Notes: generated by a model not told the origin, from the sequence alone. A stretch of 64,000 nucleotides of DNA from a bacterium (GCA_025774245.1 JALGWI010000006.1:1-64000), one strand, 5' to 3'. Positions 1 to 9,936 are shown, counted from the first letter of the stretch. A program made the numbers and translations.

Positions 1-764
1 ATGTTGGCGCCGAGCTCGAACTTGCGCCCGTCCTTCGTCACGGCCGGGTAGTCCTTGAGCGTCAGGAGGTCCCGCTCGAACTCCTCGAGCATCTTCTTGC
101 GTTCGAGGTAGTAGTCGAGGACCGCCGCGTCGTGCTGGTAGATGAGGAGGCCTACCGTGCCGTCGAGGATGATCGTCTCCCCCTGCCTGATCTCGTCGGT
201 CGCCCCTCGGAGTCCGACGGCCGCCGGGATCTCGAGCGATCGCGCCATGATCGCGGCGTGCGACGTTCGCCCCCCGGCCTCCGTTCCGAACCCCACGACG
301 CGCTCCCTGTGCATCGAGGCGGTGTGCGTCGGCGCCAGTTCCCTCGCGATCACGATGACATCGCTCTCGAGGTGCTTGAGCGATCTCGCCTTGCGTCCGA
401 CCTGCCCGATCGTCTCGGTCAGGGCGAAGGCAGCGTTGATTCCCTTGTTCCTGATCCGACGGATGGTCCCGTCGATCGCCGTCGAGTCCTCGAGGATCAG
501 GAGGTGGGCGTCGAAGATCCTGGCGTGCGTCTCCCCCAGCTCCTCCTCGAGCCCGCTTCTGAGCGAGAGGAGCTCGGCTCGCGTCTCCTCGACGGCTGAG
601 AGGAAGCCCGCGACCTCCTCCTCGATCTCCTCGGGGGAGATTCGTTCCTCCTCGACGTGCGGCCGCTCGGTGTCCAGGATGAACGCCTTGCCGATGACGA
701 TTCCCGGAGACGCGGGCATGCCTTCGATAACGTGCGCGGACCCTATCTCGGAAAGATCTACCAA
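1..764 (-). CDS. ptsI: PTS Enzyme I (phosphoenolpyruvate-protein phosphotransferase), N-terminal part, runs off window
   Basis: Reverse-strand translation MPASPGIVIGKAF...HARIFDAHLLILED...GGRTSHAAIMARSLEIPAAVG is the Enzyme I phospho-His domain; TTG start proposed at 764. Confidence 0.9.
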   Translation of the reverse strand, partial: MVDLSEIGSAHVIEGMPASPGIVIGKAFILDTERPHVEEERISPEEIEEEVAGFLSAVEETRAELLSLRSGLEEELGETHARIFDAHLLILEDSTAIDGTIRRIRNKGINAAFALTETIGQVGRKARSLKHLESDVIVIARELAPTHTASMHRERVVGFGTEAGGRTSHAAIMARSLEIPAAVGLRGATDEIRQGETIILDGTVGLLIYQHDAAVLDYYLERKKMLEEFERDLLTLKDYPAVTKDGRKFELGAN

Positions 765-765
765 G

Positions 766-1038
766 CTACGCCTGCCCCTCTTCCATTTCGGTTTCGAGGA
801 ATCCGACGAGCGCGGACATCGCCTCCTCCTCGTCCCTACCGTCGATCGCGATCGTGAGCCGGCTCCCGTACTCGGCCGCGAGCATCATGACCCCCATGAT
901 GCTCTTGCCGTCGATCGTGAGATCGTCCTTCGTCAGCTTGATCTCTGAGTCGAACCGAGCGGCGAGCCGAACGAACTCCGCCGCCGGTCGCGCGTGGAGC
1001 CCCACCTTGTTCGCGACGATCACCGTCCTCTCGAGCAA
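766..1038 (-). CDS. ptsH: Phosphocarrier protein HPr
   Basis: VGLHARPAAEFV (His-15 site) and DGKSIMGVMML (Ser-46 site); TTG start inferred. Confidence 0.92.
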   Translation of the reverse strand: MLERTVIVANKVGLHARPAAEFVRLAARFDSEIKLTKDDLTIDGKSIMGVMMLAAEYGSRLTIAIDGRDEEEAMSALVGFLETEMEEGQA

Positions 1039-1049
1039 AGCGCCTCCCC

Positions 1050-1847
1050 TCAGGAACCGTGGACCATCAGCACGAGCCCTCCGACGGCTCCGGCCAGCCC
1101 GACGACGGTCGCGGGAATGCCGAGCCTCGCGGCCGCGTACGCCAGCGCGAAGAAGCCGCCCGACGCGACGAGCCTCCACGGCTCGAAGTCGCCGGATCCG
1201 CGAAAGGCGACCGCCAGGACGATCCCCGCCGTGAACGCTCCCGCCGCGCGGCACACCCGAACGGCCTTCTTGAACCGCGGACCGAGCACCTCCCGGGCCG
1301 CGGCCGGACCGAGCGCAACCCCCGCGGCGATCCCTCGCGCCCTCAGGGACAGGTGCGGGACGTTGTAGAGCACGAGGAGCGCCACTGCGGCCCACGCGTG
1401 CCCGAGGAGAGCGACCATGACTCCCGCGAGGCCCGCGAGCGGCCTCAGGCTTCCCCAGAGGAGCGCGTCGCCAGCCATCCCGAGAGGTCCCGAGAGGCTC
1501 TTCTTGACGTCAGCGACCGTCTCCCCTCCGACCTCGTCCGCTTCGAGCTCGCCCGCCGCGACGGCGCCGATGATGTACGTCGCCATCGTCGGGTTGGTGT
1601 TGAAGAACTCGAGATGCCTCTCGAGGAACGCCTTCGCGGCGTCCCCGTCGAGCCGTCTCCTCCGCAGCACCGGAAGCACGGCGAAGCAGAATCCGACGTG
1701 CTGCATGCCACGCGGGTTCCAGACCGACTGCAGCAGGAGCGACCGCCAGAAGAGGCCGAGCTTGCCGCCGGCGCCGAGAGTGAGCCCGGTGCCCGTCCCT
1801 ACGCCGCGGCTCTCGGAGCCGGGGATCACGGACGCGTCGTCTCTCAT
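1050..1847 (-). CDS. PTS mannose/fructose/sorbose-family IID component
   Basis: QSVWNPRGMQHVGFCFAVLPVLRR...FFNTNPTMATYIIGAVAAGE typical of EIID; overlaps IIC stop. Confidence 0.88.
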   Translation of the reverse strand: MRDDASVIPGSESRGVGTGTGLTLGAGGKLGLFWRSLLLQSVWNPRGMQHVGFCFAVLPVLRRRRLDGDAAKAFLERHLEFFNTNPTMATYIIGAVAAGELEADEVGGETVADVKKSLSGPLGMAGDALLWGSLRPLAGLAGVMVALLGHAWAAVALLVLYNVPHLSLRARGIAAGVALGPAAAREVLGPRFKKAVRVCRAAGAFTAGIVLAVAFRGSGDFEPWRLVASGGFFALAYAAARLGIPATVVGLAGAVGGLVLMVHGS

Positions 1848-2524
1848 CTGCCCGCCAGTACGATGACGCCGAACACCAGACCCGCGCCCATGAACAGCCA
1901 CTCGGTCTTCGTCCTGGCCGCGGCGGCGATCCCCGCCGCGGCGAGCGGCACCGCCCAGAGCGCGGTCGGGAACGTGCCCGCCGGAGGGGCGAAGGGAAGC
2001 GCCTGGAGCGCGACGAACGAGACGCCGAGAATGGCGCCCGCCAGAATCGCTCCGACAACGAACCTGGTCGCGATCCCGAGCGCGACCGCGACGCGAACGC
2101 CCCCGGGATCCCCGAGACCGGCGCGTTGCGCAGCGTATGCGGCGTACCGCACGTTGAGCCTGCGGACCACGGCGATCGCCCGCTGGCCGATGGCGCCCGA
2201 CACGAGCGCGACGATGATGCCCGCGGCGACCGACCACCCGGCCGGCGCTCCCGCCCTCGACAGGAGGCCCGCGAGCCCGACCCCGACGACGCCGGCGAGC
2301 GCCGCGTCGGGGAACGCCGCGGCACCGACGGGAAGCACCGCGATCCACACGAGCTGAAGCGTGGCGCCGACCGTGAGCCCGAGAATCGGATCGCCGACCA
2401 CCAGTCCGGCCAGGCTCCCCGCCACGAGCGGCTGCGAGAACATGAGCTGGAGCGCGGCGGTCCCGTCGACCGAGAGGGCGCCGGCGAGAAGCGCCAGAAG
2501 GAGCACCAGAGTGCCGTCGGACAT
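1844..2524 (-). CDS. PTS mannose/fructose/sorbose-family IIC component
   Basis: Multi-TM protein, GDPILGLTVGATLQLVWIAVLPVGAA motif, adjacent to IID. Confidence 0.85.
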   Translation of the reverse strand: MSDGTLVLLLALLAGALSVDGTAALQLMFSQPLVAGSLAGLVVGDPILGLTVGATLQLVWIAVLPVGAAAFPDAALAGVVGVGLAGLLSRAGAPAGWSVAAGIIVALVSGAIGQRAIAVVRRLNVRYAAYAAQRAGLGDPGGVRVAVALGIATRFVVGAILAGAILGVSFVALQALPFAPPAGTFPTALWAVPLAAAGIAAAARTKTEWLFMGAGLVFGVIVLAGR

Positions 2525-2528
2525 CGTC

Positions 2529-4742
2529 CTACTCCTCCGCTGGCCGCGCTCGGAGCGCGAGCGAGAAGCTCGCGCGTTCCCCTGCCTTCAATACAACGGG
2601 CCAGCTCGTGGTGATCGTGACGCCCTGGAAGACCCGCTCGACGCCGCCCTCGGACTGCGAGGCGGTCTCGAGCGGCCACGTCCAGATGTCGCTCGCGGGT
2701 TCGAGAGAGATCGAGACGACCTCGCCCCCCAGGAGATCGGTGATGGAGAGGCCGTCGGCGTCCCGGTGGTTCGCCCGTCTCGCCAGGCTCTTGCGCTCGG
2801 AATCCCCGGCCTCGGAGTCCCCTCGCGTGAGGTAGACGTAGTCTGTGTTCGGCGTCAGAAACGCCAGGTTCCACTCGGGCGCGAAGAGGGCGTCGAGGTC
2901 GTCTTCCGCCGTCAGGACGTAGTCGACCCGCACGGTGTCGTCGGGAGCGAGCCACGCGCTCTTCTCGAGGATGACTCCCGCCGGACCGTCGTCGCCCCGG
3001 ACCGTGCCCCTCCGACTCATGATGACGCCGACCGACCCCTCCCCCTGTCGCAGCTCGAATCCGTAGCGCGCGTCGACGAAGTCGCCGAGATCGGCCGCGT
3101 CCCCCCTCCTGGCCGCCTCACAGCCGGTCCCCTTCGCGAGGAACCGATCGATCGAAGACCTCCGCGGCCGGCGGTCGCGTCCCGCGAGCTGCTCGAGCCC
3201 GCTCTCCTTGGCGCGCATCGAGCCGTGGATGGTTGGGACGCCGTCCTCGTCGTCCTCCTCCGCGGCGGCCGTCTCGTCGACCGCGTGGTGGTACGCCTCG
3301 TCGTATCGCGACATCGTCGCGAGGATGTTCGTCTCCGCGCGTCTGAGGTCGAGCTCGAAGAGCGTGCCGCCGCGCGCGGGCGCTGCGTAGAGGTTCGCCC
3401 AGTGCGACTCGAGCAGTACCTCGTCCTCGCCGTCGAGGTCATGATCGATAATCTCCATCGAGTTCCACGTCGTGCCCCTCGACGCGTCGAGGAGGTTCTC
3501 CGCGCGGATCAGATGCTTGTAGATGGCGGAGCGCAGATGCGGCAGGTAGAGCCCCCCGAAGACCCCGTGCCAGTATGCGCAGTTGCACTGCCCCCGCCAG
3601 AGCTCGTTCCTGGCCTCGTGGACGGCGGCGGCATCGACCGGGGGGTCGGCTCCGCCGTCCTCACCTCGCCCGTCGTCGGAGAGGACGCCGTCGCTCCGAA
3701 GCACGTCGATCGTGCGGAGCTGGCTCGCGACCTTCTCGCTCACGCGGAACATCTTCCGCGCCATCACGTTCGCCTCGTCGTACTTCGTGAGGAACCCCTT
3801 CCAGATCCCTCCGCTCAGAAAGGGCCTCCACTCGTCGGCCGCGTCCTGCTGCTCGAGTTCCCGCGTGAGGCGCTCGTAGCTCCTCCTCGCCGGCGTCGGC
3901 AGGGCCCACTCCATCATCTCCGGGTACGACGACGTCGGGAGGTACGCGCGGCCGCGCGCCGGCGTCGTGTCCACGAACTCGGAGAAGGTTGAGGTCGTGA
4001 GCCAGTCCGAGTTCTCCGCCAGCGCCGTGAAGAAGCGGTCGAGCCATCGCCCGGAGTAGACGTGGCTGTGCGTGCCCGGCCAGACCCCGAACTTCTCTCC
4101 GTCGTCGCCGAAGACCGCGGCCAGACCCGGACCGCGCTCGGCCAGCTCCCGCAGGATCGCGATCGACTCCTCGGGTTCGCGGAACGGGATCGCGTACCGG
4201 AGCCTCTTGCTGATCGGGAAGAGGCTGAGCGGGACCCCCTGGTCCTCCGTGACGAAGTAGCCGGTCAGATCGTCGTCATCGATGCCGGCCAGCCGAAACT
4301 CGTAGTCGTCGAGCGGGACGTACTCCACGCCCGCTCCGGCGATCGTCTTTGCGTGGCACGACTCCCAGACTCGCTCGGCGAGCCACATGCCGCGCGCCTT
4401 CGTGCCGAACGTCGACGACACGTACTCGTTCATCTTGGCGATCTGGCCCGCGGCGTCTCGCGCCGGTATCGCCGAGAGGATCGGTTCGTAGAACGCGCCG
4501 GTCAGGATCTCTACCTGTCCCCGCTCGACCAGCGCCCGCACACGCTCTATGTACTCGGGGGCGTTCTCCTCGTACCACTCGAGAAGCGGCCCCGTGTTGT
4601 GGAGCACAAGCTTGATCTGGGGGAACCTCTCGAGAGCCTCGAGGAACGGAAGGTACGCATCGCGGTAGGCGCGCGCGAAGACGTCGGGGAGGTTCCCGAC
4701 GGGCTGATGGTTGTGGATGCACAGGATGAGCGTGGTTTGCAT
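2529..4742 (-). CDS. GH57-family alpha-amylase/4-alpha-glucanotransferase-like enzyme
   Basis: N-term LILCIHNHQPVGN, GMWLAERVWE, DDYEF; long beta-rich C-terminal region as in GH57 glucanotransferases. Confidence 0.85.
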   Translation of the reverse strand: MQTTLILCIHNHQPVGNLPDVFARAYRDAYLPFLEALERFPQIKLVLHNTGPLLEWYEENAPEYIERVRALVERGQVEILTGAFYEPILSAIPARDAAGQIAKMNEYVSSTFGTKARGMWLAERVWESCHAKTIAGAGVEYVPLDDYEFRLAGIDDDDLTGYFVTEDQGVPLSLFPISKRLRYAIPFREPEESIAILRELAERGPGLAAVFGDDGEKFGVWPGTHSHVYSGRWLDRFFTALAENSDWLTTSTFSEFVDTTPARGRAYLPTSSYPEMMEWALPTPARRSYERLTRELEQQDAADEWRPFLSGGIWKGFLTKYDEANVMARKMFRVSEKVASQLRTIDVLRSDGVLSDDGRGEDGGADPPVDAAAVHEARNELWRGQCNCAYWHGVFGGLYLPHLRSAIYKHLIRAENLLDASRGTTWNSMEIIDHDLDGEDEVLLESHWANLYAAPARGGTLFELDLRRAETNILATMSRYDEAYHHAVDETAAAEEDDEDGVPTIHGSMRAKESGLEQLAGRDRRPRRSSIDRFLAKGTGCEAARRGDAADLGDFVDARYGFELRQGEGSVGVIMSRRGTVRGDDGPAGVILEKSAWLAPDDTVRVDYVLTAEDDLDALFAPEWNLAFLTPNTDYVYLTRGDSEAGDSERKSLARRANHRDADGLSITDLLGGEVVSISLEPASDIWTWPLETASQSEGGVERVFQGVTITTSWPVVLKAGERASFSLALRARPAEE

Positions 4743-4784
4743 GGACGCCTGTGCGAACCTCCTTCCGGATTCCCCGCGGCCGAA

Positions 4785-5276
4785 TCAGTCGAACTTGACC
4801 GAAAGAACCACGCGTGCCAGATCGATCGTCTGCGACTGCGGGACGTCCCTCGCCAGGAGCGCCGTTCCCGACCGGACTATCTTTCTCATGGCGGCGACGT
4901 CGTCGCCGTCCACGTACACGTAAGACAGGAGCTCCTGCTTGCCCGCGTGGTAGTGCATCCCGCCGACGTTCGCCTTCGGGATCTCCACCCCCTTCTCCAG
5001 AAGGGAGAGCAGATCCGCCGGCGACTCCACGATCACGATGATGCGCTCGTCTTCCCAGCGGCCTTCGGCCGCGCCGCAGGCGAACTCGTCGATCGACAGA
5101 ACCGACACCGCGGCGCCCATCGCGTCGGTCTCCGAATAGAGACCGCGCTTCCACTCGGTCGCCGCGACCTCGTCGTTGACGAGCACGATGCGGTCGGGCG
5201 AGAGGTGGGCTCCCCACGCCACGGCCACCTGCCCGTGGATGAGTCTGTCGTCGATGCGCACGAGCGCGAAGGCCAA
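4785..5276 (-). CDS. PTS mannose-family IIB component
   Basis: MAFALVRIDDRLIHGQVAVAWG phospho-His motif. Confidence 0.92.
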   Translation of the reverse strand: MAFALVRIDDRLIHGQVAVAWGAHLSPDRIVLVNDEVAATEWKRGLYSETDAMGAAVSVLSIDEFACGAAEGRWEDERIIVIVESPADLLSLLEKGVEIPKANVGGMHYHAGKQELLSYVYVDGDDVAAMRKIVRSGTALLARDVPQSQTIDLARVVLSVKFD

Positions 5277-5288
5277 GTGCAGTCCCCT

Positions 5289-5687
5289 TCAGAGGATCCG
5301 GATCGCGTCCTGTCCGCGCGTCTTCACGAGTGGCAGCAGCTCGTCGAGCACCTGTCGATCCCGCTTCACGAAGAACTCGAGAAGCATCATCAGGTTCATT
5401 CCGGACAGCATGCGGACCAGCGGGCGATCTCCCATCGTCTCCTGGCAGGCGTGGTGACAGCTGCCGCCCGGCATGTCGCTCATGACGACGACGTCGCACC
5501 GCTCCCCGAGATCGGCGATGGCAGCGTCGACGGTCTCGGTCAGGTCCGTGAGCGAGAGACCGGCGTTCGAGATGGCCACCCAGTTCGACTGCTTGCCGAG
5601 GATGCCCTCGACGGCGTCCATCAGGCACTGGGCCACGGTGCCGTGCGCCACGAGCACGCAGCCTATCTTCCTGCGCGGTTCGCTCAT
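5289..5687 (-). CDS. PTS mannose-family IIA component
   Basis: IGCVLVAHGTVAQCLMDAVEGILG...SDMPGGS. Confidence 0.88.
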   Translation of the reverse strand: MSEPRRKIGCVLVAHGTVAQCLMDAVEGILGKQSNWVAISNAGLSLTDLTETVDAAIADLGERCDVVVMSDMPGGSCHHACQETMGDRPLVRMLSGMNLMMLLEFFVKRDRQVLDELLPLVKTRGQDAIRIL

Positions 5688-6652
5688 TCGTTGTCGCCCG
5701 GGAGCATTCTCCGCGCCCTCTCTTCAGTGGATGCGAGATCCCTCAGCCGCCGGTCGAACTCCCTCGCCGGATGCACGCCCCTGAGCTTCAGCAGGTGGTT
5801 CATCGCGATCACCTCGGACACCACCGTGATGTTCTTACCGGTCACGAGTGGCAGGGTGACGAGCGGTATCTTCACGCCGAGGATCTCGGTGTGGACCTCG
5901 TCGACGCCGAGACGCTCGTAGTCGTCCAGCTCCGACCAGCTCACGAGCCGGACCTCGACCTCGATGCGCTTCTGCTTCCTGATCGCCCTGATTCCGAAGA
6001 TCGCCTGGACGTCGATGATCCCGACACCCCGGATCTCCATGTAGTGCCGCAGAAGGTCGTTCCCCGAACCGATCAGGTGCCCCTGCGACGTGCTCGTCAC
6101 GTGGACGACGTCGTCGGCCACCAGCCGGTGTCCGTGCTCTACGAGATCGAGCCCGCACTCGCTCTTACCGATCCCGCTCTTGCCGGTAAAGAGCAGACCG
6201 ACTCCGTAGACGTCGACCAGTGTACCGTGGATCGTGGCCTCGGGCGCAAGAAGATCGTCGAGCACCGTCGAAAGCTCGCGCGCGAGCCGCCCCGCGGGGA
6301 GGTCCGATTCGAAGACGGGCACTCCCGTCCGGTTGCCCCGTTCCACCAGCTCGGCCGGCGCCTTCCTGCCGCCGCTCACGATCACGCACGGCACCGCCGA
6401 GACGAACAGGCGTCCGAGCGCGGCGTCCTGCGCTGCGGAATCGAGCGACTCGAGGTAGGCGAATTCCGACTCCGCCAGGACCTGGATCCGGTCGGGGCTG
6501 AACCCGTCCTCGAAGCCCGCCAGGAGCAGGCCCGGCCGTGAGATCTCGCTCCACGTGATGTCGCTGCCCGACACCGCCGCGTCGGTCACGAGGGTGAGCC
6601 CCAGGGGCTCCCGAAACCTCTCCGTCAGCTGTTCGAGCGTCAGTCGGTCCAT
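5684..6652 (-). CDS. hprK: HPr kinase/phosphorylase
   Basis: Walker A GKSGIGKSECGLDLVEHGHRLVADDVV and C-terminal HprK motif. Confidence 0.95.
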   Translation of the reverse strand: MDRLTLEQLTERFREPLGLTLVTDAAVSGSDITWSEISRPGLLLAGFEDGFSPDRIQVLAESEFAYLESLDSAAQDAALGRLFVSAVPCVIVSGGRKAPAELVERGNRTGVPVFESDLPAGRLARELSTVLDDLLAPEATIHGTLVDVYGVGLLFTGKSGIGKSECGLDLVEHGHRLVADDVVHVTSTSQGHLIGSGNDLLRHYMEIRGVGIIDVQAIFGIRAIRKQKRIEVEVRLVSWSELDDYERLGVDEVHTEILGVKIPLVTLPLVTGKNITVVSEVIAMNHLLKLRGVHPAREFDRRLRDLASTEERARRMLPGDNE

Positions 6653-6718
6653 CGTCTCCGGGTCCCGTCGAGGCTCGATCCGGTCCGTCGCGTTCGTCCG
6701 GCCCGTCCGTCCGCCCCG

Positions 6719-7240
6719 CTACTCCTCGGGCTCGACCAGCCCGTAGTTTCCGTCGTCCCTGCGGTAGATCACGTTCACCTTGCTGGTCTCGGCGTTCACG
6801 AACACCAGGAACCGCGCGTTCTGCTCATCGAGCTCCCTGAGCGCCTCCTCGGGGCTCAGGACAGTGCTGGAGAGCTTCTCCGGGATGATGCCGATCTCTC
6901 CCGGGGCCGTACCGCCGATCACCTCCGCCGCCTCTCCCATCGCCTCGCCGTGCTTGCGGTCCCGCACCCTTCCCTTGTGCCGGCGGATCTGGCGCTCGAC
7001 CTTCTCGAGCGCGCGGTCGAAGGCCGACCTCGGATCGTCCGCTCCCTGCTCGCTCGACACGACGACGCGCGAGGCGTGAACCGTCAGGTCGGTCGTGTAG
7101 AGATGTCCCTCCCGCGCGAAGACGACGTGCGCCTCGTCTACCCTGTCGAAGTAGCGTACCAGATGTTCGATCTTCTCCTCGACGTATTCCCTGAGCTCCG
7201 GTTCCAGGTCGACGTGTCTGGTAGTGAGTCTGATCTTCAT
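6719..7240 (-). CDS. hpf: Ribosome hibernation promoting factor (long form)
   Basis: MKIRLTTRHVDLEPELREYVEEKIEHLVRYF... plus C-terminal dimerisation domain. Confidence 0.9.
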   Translation of the reverse strand: MKIRLTTRHVDLEPELREYVEEKIEHLVRYFDRVDEAHVVFAREGHLYTTDLTVHASRVVVSSEQGADDPRSAFDRALEKVERQIRRHKGRVRDRKHGEAMGEAAEVIGGTAPGEIGIIPEKLSSTVLSPEEALRELDEQNARFLVFVNAETSKVNVIYRRDDGNYGLVEPEE

Positions 7241-7251
7241 CCCCGCTCCTT

Positions 7252-8145
7252 TCAGGCGCGCTGCTCTCCTCGGTCCACGGAGCGCTCGCCGACTCGCGCG
7301 AAGGCCCGGTCGGCCTCGTAGGAACTCCTCACGAACGGGCCGGCCGACGCCCAGGCGAAGCCCATGCCCTCGCATCGCGACCCCCACGCCTCGAACTCCT
7401 CGGGAGGCACGAAGCGCTCCACCGGCAGATGGGACGGCGACGGCCTCAGGTATTGGCCGAGGTACACGATCTCGACCCCCGCTGCCGCCAGGTCCGAAAG
7501 CGTCGTCTCGATCTCCGTGTTCGTCTCGCCGAGACCCAGCATGATAGCAGACTTGACGCGCGCGCTCCCCGACGCCGCCGCGTGCGCGAGCACGTCGAGG
7601 GAACGCCGGTAGTCGGCGCCCGCGCGAGCCACGGGGTAGAGCCGCGCGACCGTCTCCACGTTGTGGCCGAAGACGTCGGGTCCGGCCGCGAGGACGGTGT
7701 CGACGGCGCGGCGGTCCCCTCCGAAATCGGGAACGAGAACCTCCACGCCCGCCCGCGGCAAAGCGCTCCTGATCGCGCCTACGGTCCTCGCGAAGTGCGA
7801 AGCCCCTCCGTCCGGGAGATCGTCGCGAGTGACCGACGTCACGACGACGAACTCGAGTCCGAGGTCGGCTGCGGCAGCCGCGACCGAATCGGGCTCCGAC
7901 GGATCGGGGTCGGCCGGCGTGGCGCTGGCGACGCTGCAGAACCCGCAGTTCCTGGTGCAGCGGTCGCCGAGGATCATGAACGTGGCGGTACCCCGGCCGA
8001 AACACTCGGCCCGGTTCGGACACTTCGCCTCGTCACAGACGGTGTTGAGCCGGTGGGCAGCGAGAACCGCACGGACCTCGCTGATGCTGGCCGGGTCGCC
8101 GAGCGGTTTGGTGAGCCACGCTGGCAGTCGCGGGTCACGACTCAC
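7252..8145 (-). CDS. lipA: Lipoyl synthase
   Basis: LNTVCDEAKCPNRAECFGRGTATFMILGDRCTRNCGFCSV radical SAM and auxiliary cluster motifs. Confidence 0.95.
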   Translation of the reverse strand: MSRDPRLPAWLTKPLGDPASISEVRAVLAAHRLNTVCDEAKCPNRAECFGRGTATFMILGDRCTRNCGFCSVASATPADPDPSEPDSVAAAAADLGLEFVVVTSVTRDDLPDGGASHFARTVGAIRSALPRAGVEVLVPDFGGDRRAVDTVLAAGPDVFGHNVETVARLYPVARAGADYRRSLDVLAHAAASGSARVKSAIMLGLGETNTEIETTLSDLAAAGVEIVYLGQYLRPSPSHLPVERFVPPEEFEAWGSRCEGMGFAWASAGPFVRSSYEADRAFARVGERSVDRGEQRA

Positions 8146-8393
8146 TGAGCGTCTATCCTTCCAAGCACGTCTCCTGGCGAGATCGTGCGCTCTTCCCCGG
8201 TGACGATCTCCGCCAGCACGCCGGCGCAGGGTGACGGTACGACGAGCGCCGTCTTCTCGTCCACGGATTCCACGACGAGCAGCTCGCTACCCTCACTCAC
8301 GGCGTCTCCCGGATCGAGCTTCCAGTACGAGACGGTGAACTCGGTTGCATCGGTGTCGGTAGGCTGGAAAACGACATCCTTGAGCACGTTCAC
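8142..8393 (-). CDS. Stand-alone biotin/lipoyl attachment domain protein
   Basis: VVESVDEKTALVVPSPCAGVLAEI hairpin motif; 83 aa; stop overlaps lipA start. Confidence 0.8.
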   Translation of the reverse strand: MNVLKDVVFQPTDTDATEFTVSYWKLDPGDAVSEGSELLVVESVDEKTALVVPSPCAGVLAEIVTGEERTISPGDVLGRIDAQ

Positions 8394-8415
8394 ACTCTCC
8401 GCTCGAAGGAGATGG

Positions 8416-9936
8416 TCAGATCTCCTTCCTGAGACCGGCTCTCAGGATGCCCATCTGGTCGCGGTACTTCGCGACCGCTCGGCGCGAGATGGTGAAGCCC
8501 ATCCGCTTGAGCTCCTCTGCGATCTTCTGATCCGAGAGGGGCTTCTTCTTGTCCTCTTTGCTGATGATGCCCTGCATCGCGTCGCGCACGGCCTTCGAGG
8601 CGATCTCCTCGCCGTTTCTGGTGCGGATGCCGCTCGAGAAGAAGTATTTGAGCTCGTACGTGCCCCGAGGCGTCTGGACGTACTTCCCGCGCGTGACGCG
8701 GCTCACTGTCGACTCGTGCATGCTGACGTCGTCGGCGATCTGCTGCAGCGTCAGAGGCCTCAGCGCCGACACGCCCTTCTCGAAGAAGCCCGCCTGCGCG
8801 CGGACGATGCTCTCCGTTACGCGGACCATCGTCCTTCTCCGGTTCTCGATGCTCTGGACGATCCAGCGCGCGGCCTTGAGCTTCTTCGTGATGAAGTCGC
8901 GCTCCTCGCTCTCGGTCTCGCTTCCGAGGATCTGGCGATACGTCCGGTTGATGCGGACCCTGGGAACGTCCTGGTCGTTCAGGTAGACCACGTAGTCGCC
9001 GTCGATGTCATCGACGACGAGGTCGGGGGTGATGTATCCGGGATCGTTCACGACTGGATCCGTGCGCGGTCTGGGGTCCAGCTTCGAGATGTCGTTGATC
9101 GCGCGGCGCAGGTCCTCGATGGTCGCCCCGAGCTTCCGGCGGATCTGATCGTACTTGCAGGCCTTGAGCTCGTCGAAGCACTGCTCGACGACGCGCGTCG
9201 CGAGCGTGTCGCCGAGGCCCTTTCTCTGGAGCTGGAGGAGGAGACACTCCTCGATGGTCCTGGCGGCGATCCCGGGTGGATCGAGCGCCTGCACCATCTC
9301 GAGCGCCTTCTGGACCAGATCGACGTCGACGTGGAGCGCCTCCGCTATCTCCTCGAGCGGGTCGTTGACGTAGCCGTCCCGGTCGAGCTCGTCGATGATG
9401 TACTCCGCGATGCCCAGGAGGCCGTCGTCGGAGCACTCGACGTGGAGCTGGTGCTTCAGTTCGTCCTCGAAGGTCGTGATCGCTACCGGAACGCGCTCGT
9501 ACCGCTCGTCGTCGTCACGGGCGAGGTTTTGTCCATAGGCGTGCGCGTAGACGTCGTCGAGGTAGTCGTCCCAGTCGAGGTCCTCCGTGGGCTCGGACTC
9601 CTTGGGCTCGGACTCCTTGGGCTCGGGCTCCGACTCGCCCTCCTGCTCCGCCTTCGCGGGCTCCTCGCCGGCGGTCTCGCTGCTCTCCTCGGCGGACGCC
9701 CCTTCCTCTCCCGCTCCGTCCGCCGACTCCCCTTCGGACTCGGCGGCCTCGGTCTCCCCCTCCACCTCATCATCTTCCTCATCACGTTCGAGCAGCGGGT
9801 TCTGCAGAAGCTCCTGCTTCAGGAACTGCTCCAGCTCGAGGGTCGACACCTGCAGGATCTTGAGCGCCATCTGCAACCGCGGCGTCATGACCAGCTGCTG
9901 CGTCATCCCGAGGCGGAGTCCTGGCTTCATGTCCAT
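8416..9936 (-). CDS. rpoN: RNA polymerase sigma-54 factor
   Basis: LRLGMTQQLVMTPRLQMALKILQ region I and C-terminal ISRRAVAKYRDQMGI RpoN box. Confidence 0.95.
   Translation of the reverse strand: MDMKPGLRLGMTQQLVMTPRLQMALKILQVSTLELEQFLKQELLQNPLLERDEEDDEVEGETEAAESEGESADGAGEEGASAEESSETAGEEPAKAEQEGESEPEPKESEPKESEPTEDLDWDDYLDDVYAHAYGQNLARDDDERYERVPVAITTFEDELKHQLHVECSDDGLLGIAEYIIDELDRDGYVNDPLEEIAEALHVDVDLVQKALEMVQALDPPGIAARTIEECLLLQLQRKGLGDTLATRVVEQCFDELKACKYDQIRRKLGATIEDLRRAINDISKLDPRPRTDPVVNDPGYITPDLVVDDIDGDYVVYLNDQDVPRVRINRTYRQILGSETESEERDFITKKLKAARWIVQSIENRRRTMVRVTESIVRAQAGFFEKGVSALRPLTLQQIADDVSMHESTVSRVTRGKYVQTPRGTYELKYFFSSGIRTRNGEEIASKAVRDAMQGIISKEDKKKPLSDQKIAEELKRMGFTISRRAVAKYRDQMGILRAGLRKEI

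Noticed and set aside
4062-5921. 619-aa plus-strand ORF
   Set aside because: Antisense to GH57, PTS IIB and IIA genes with clear family motifs
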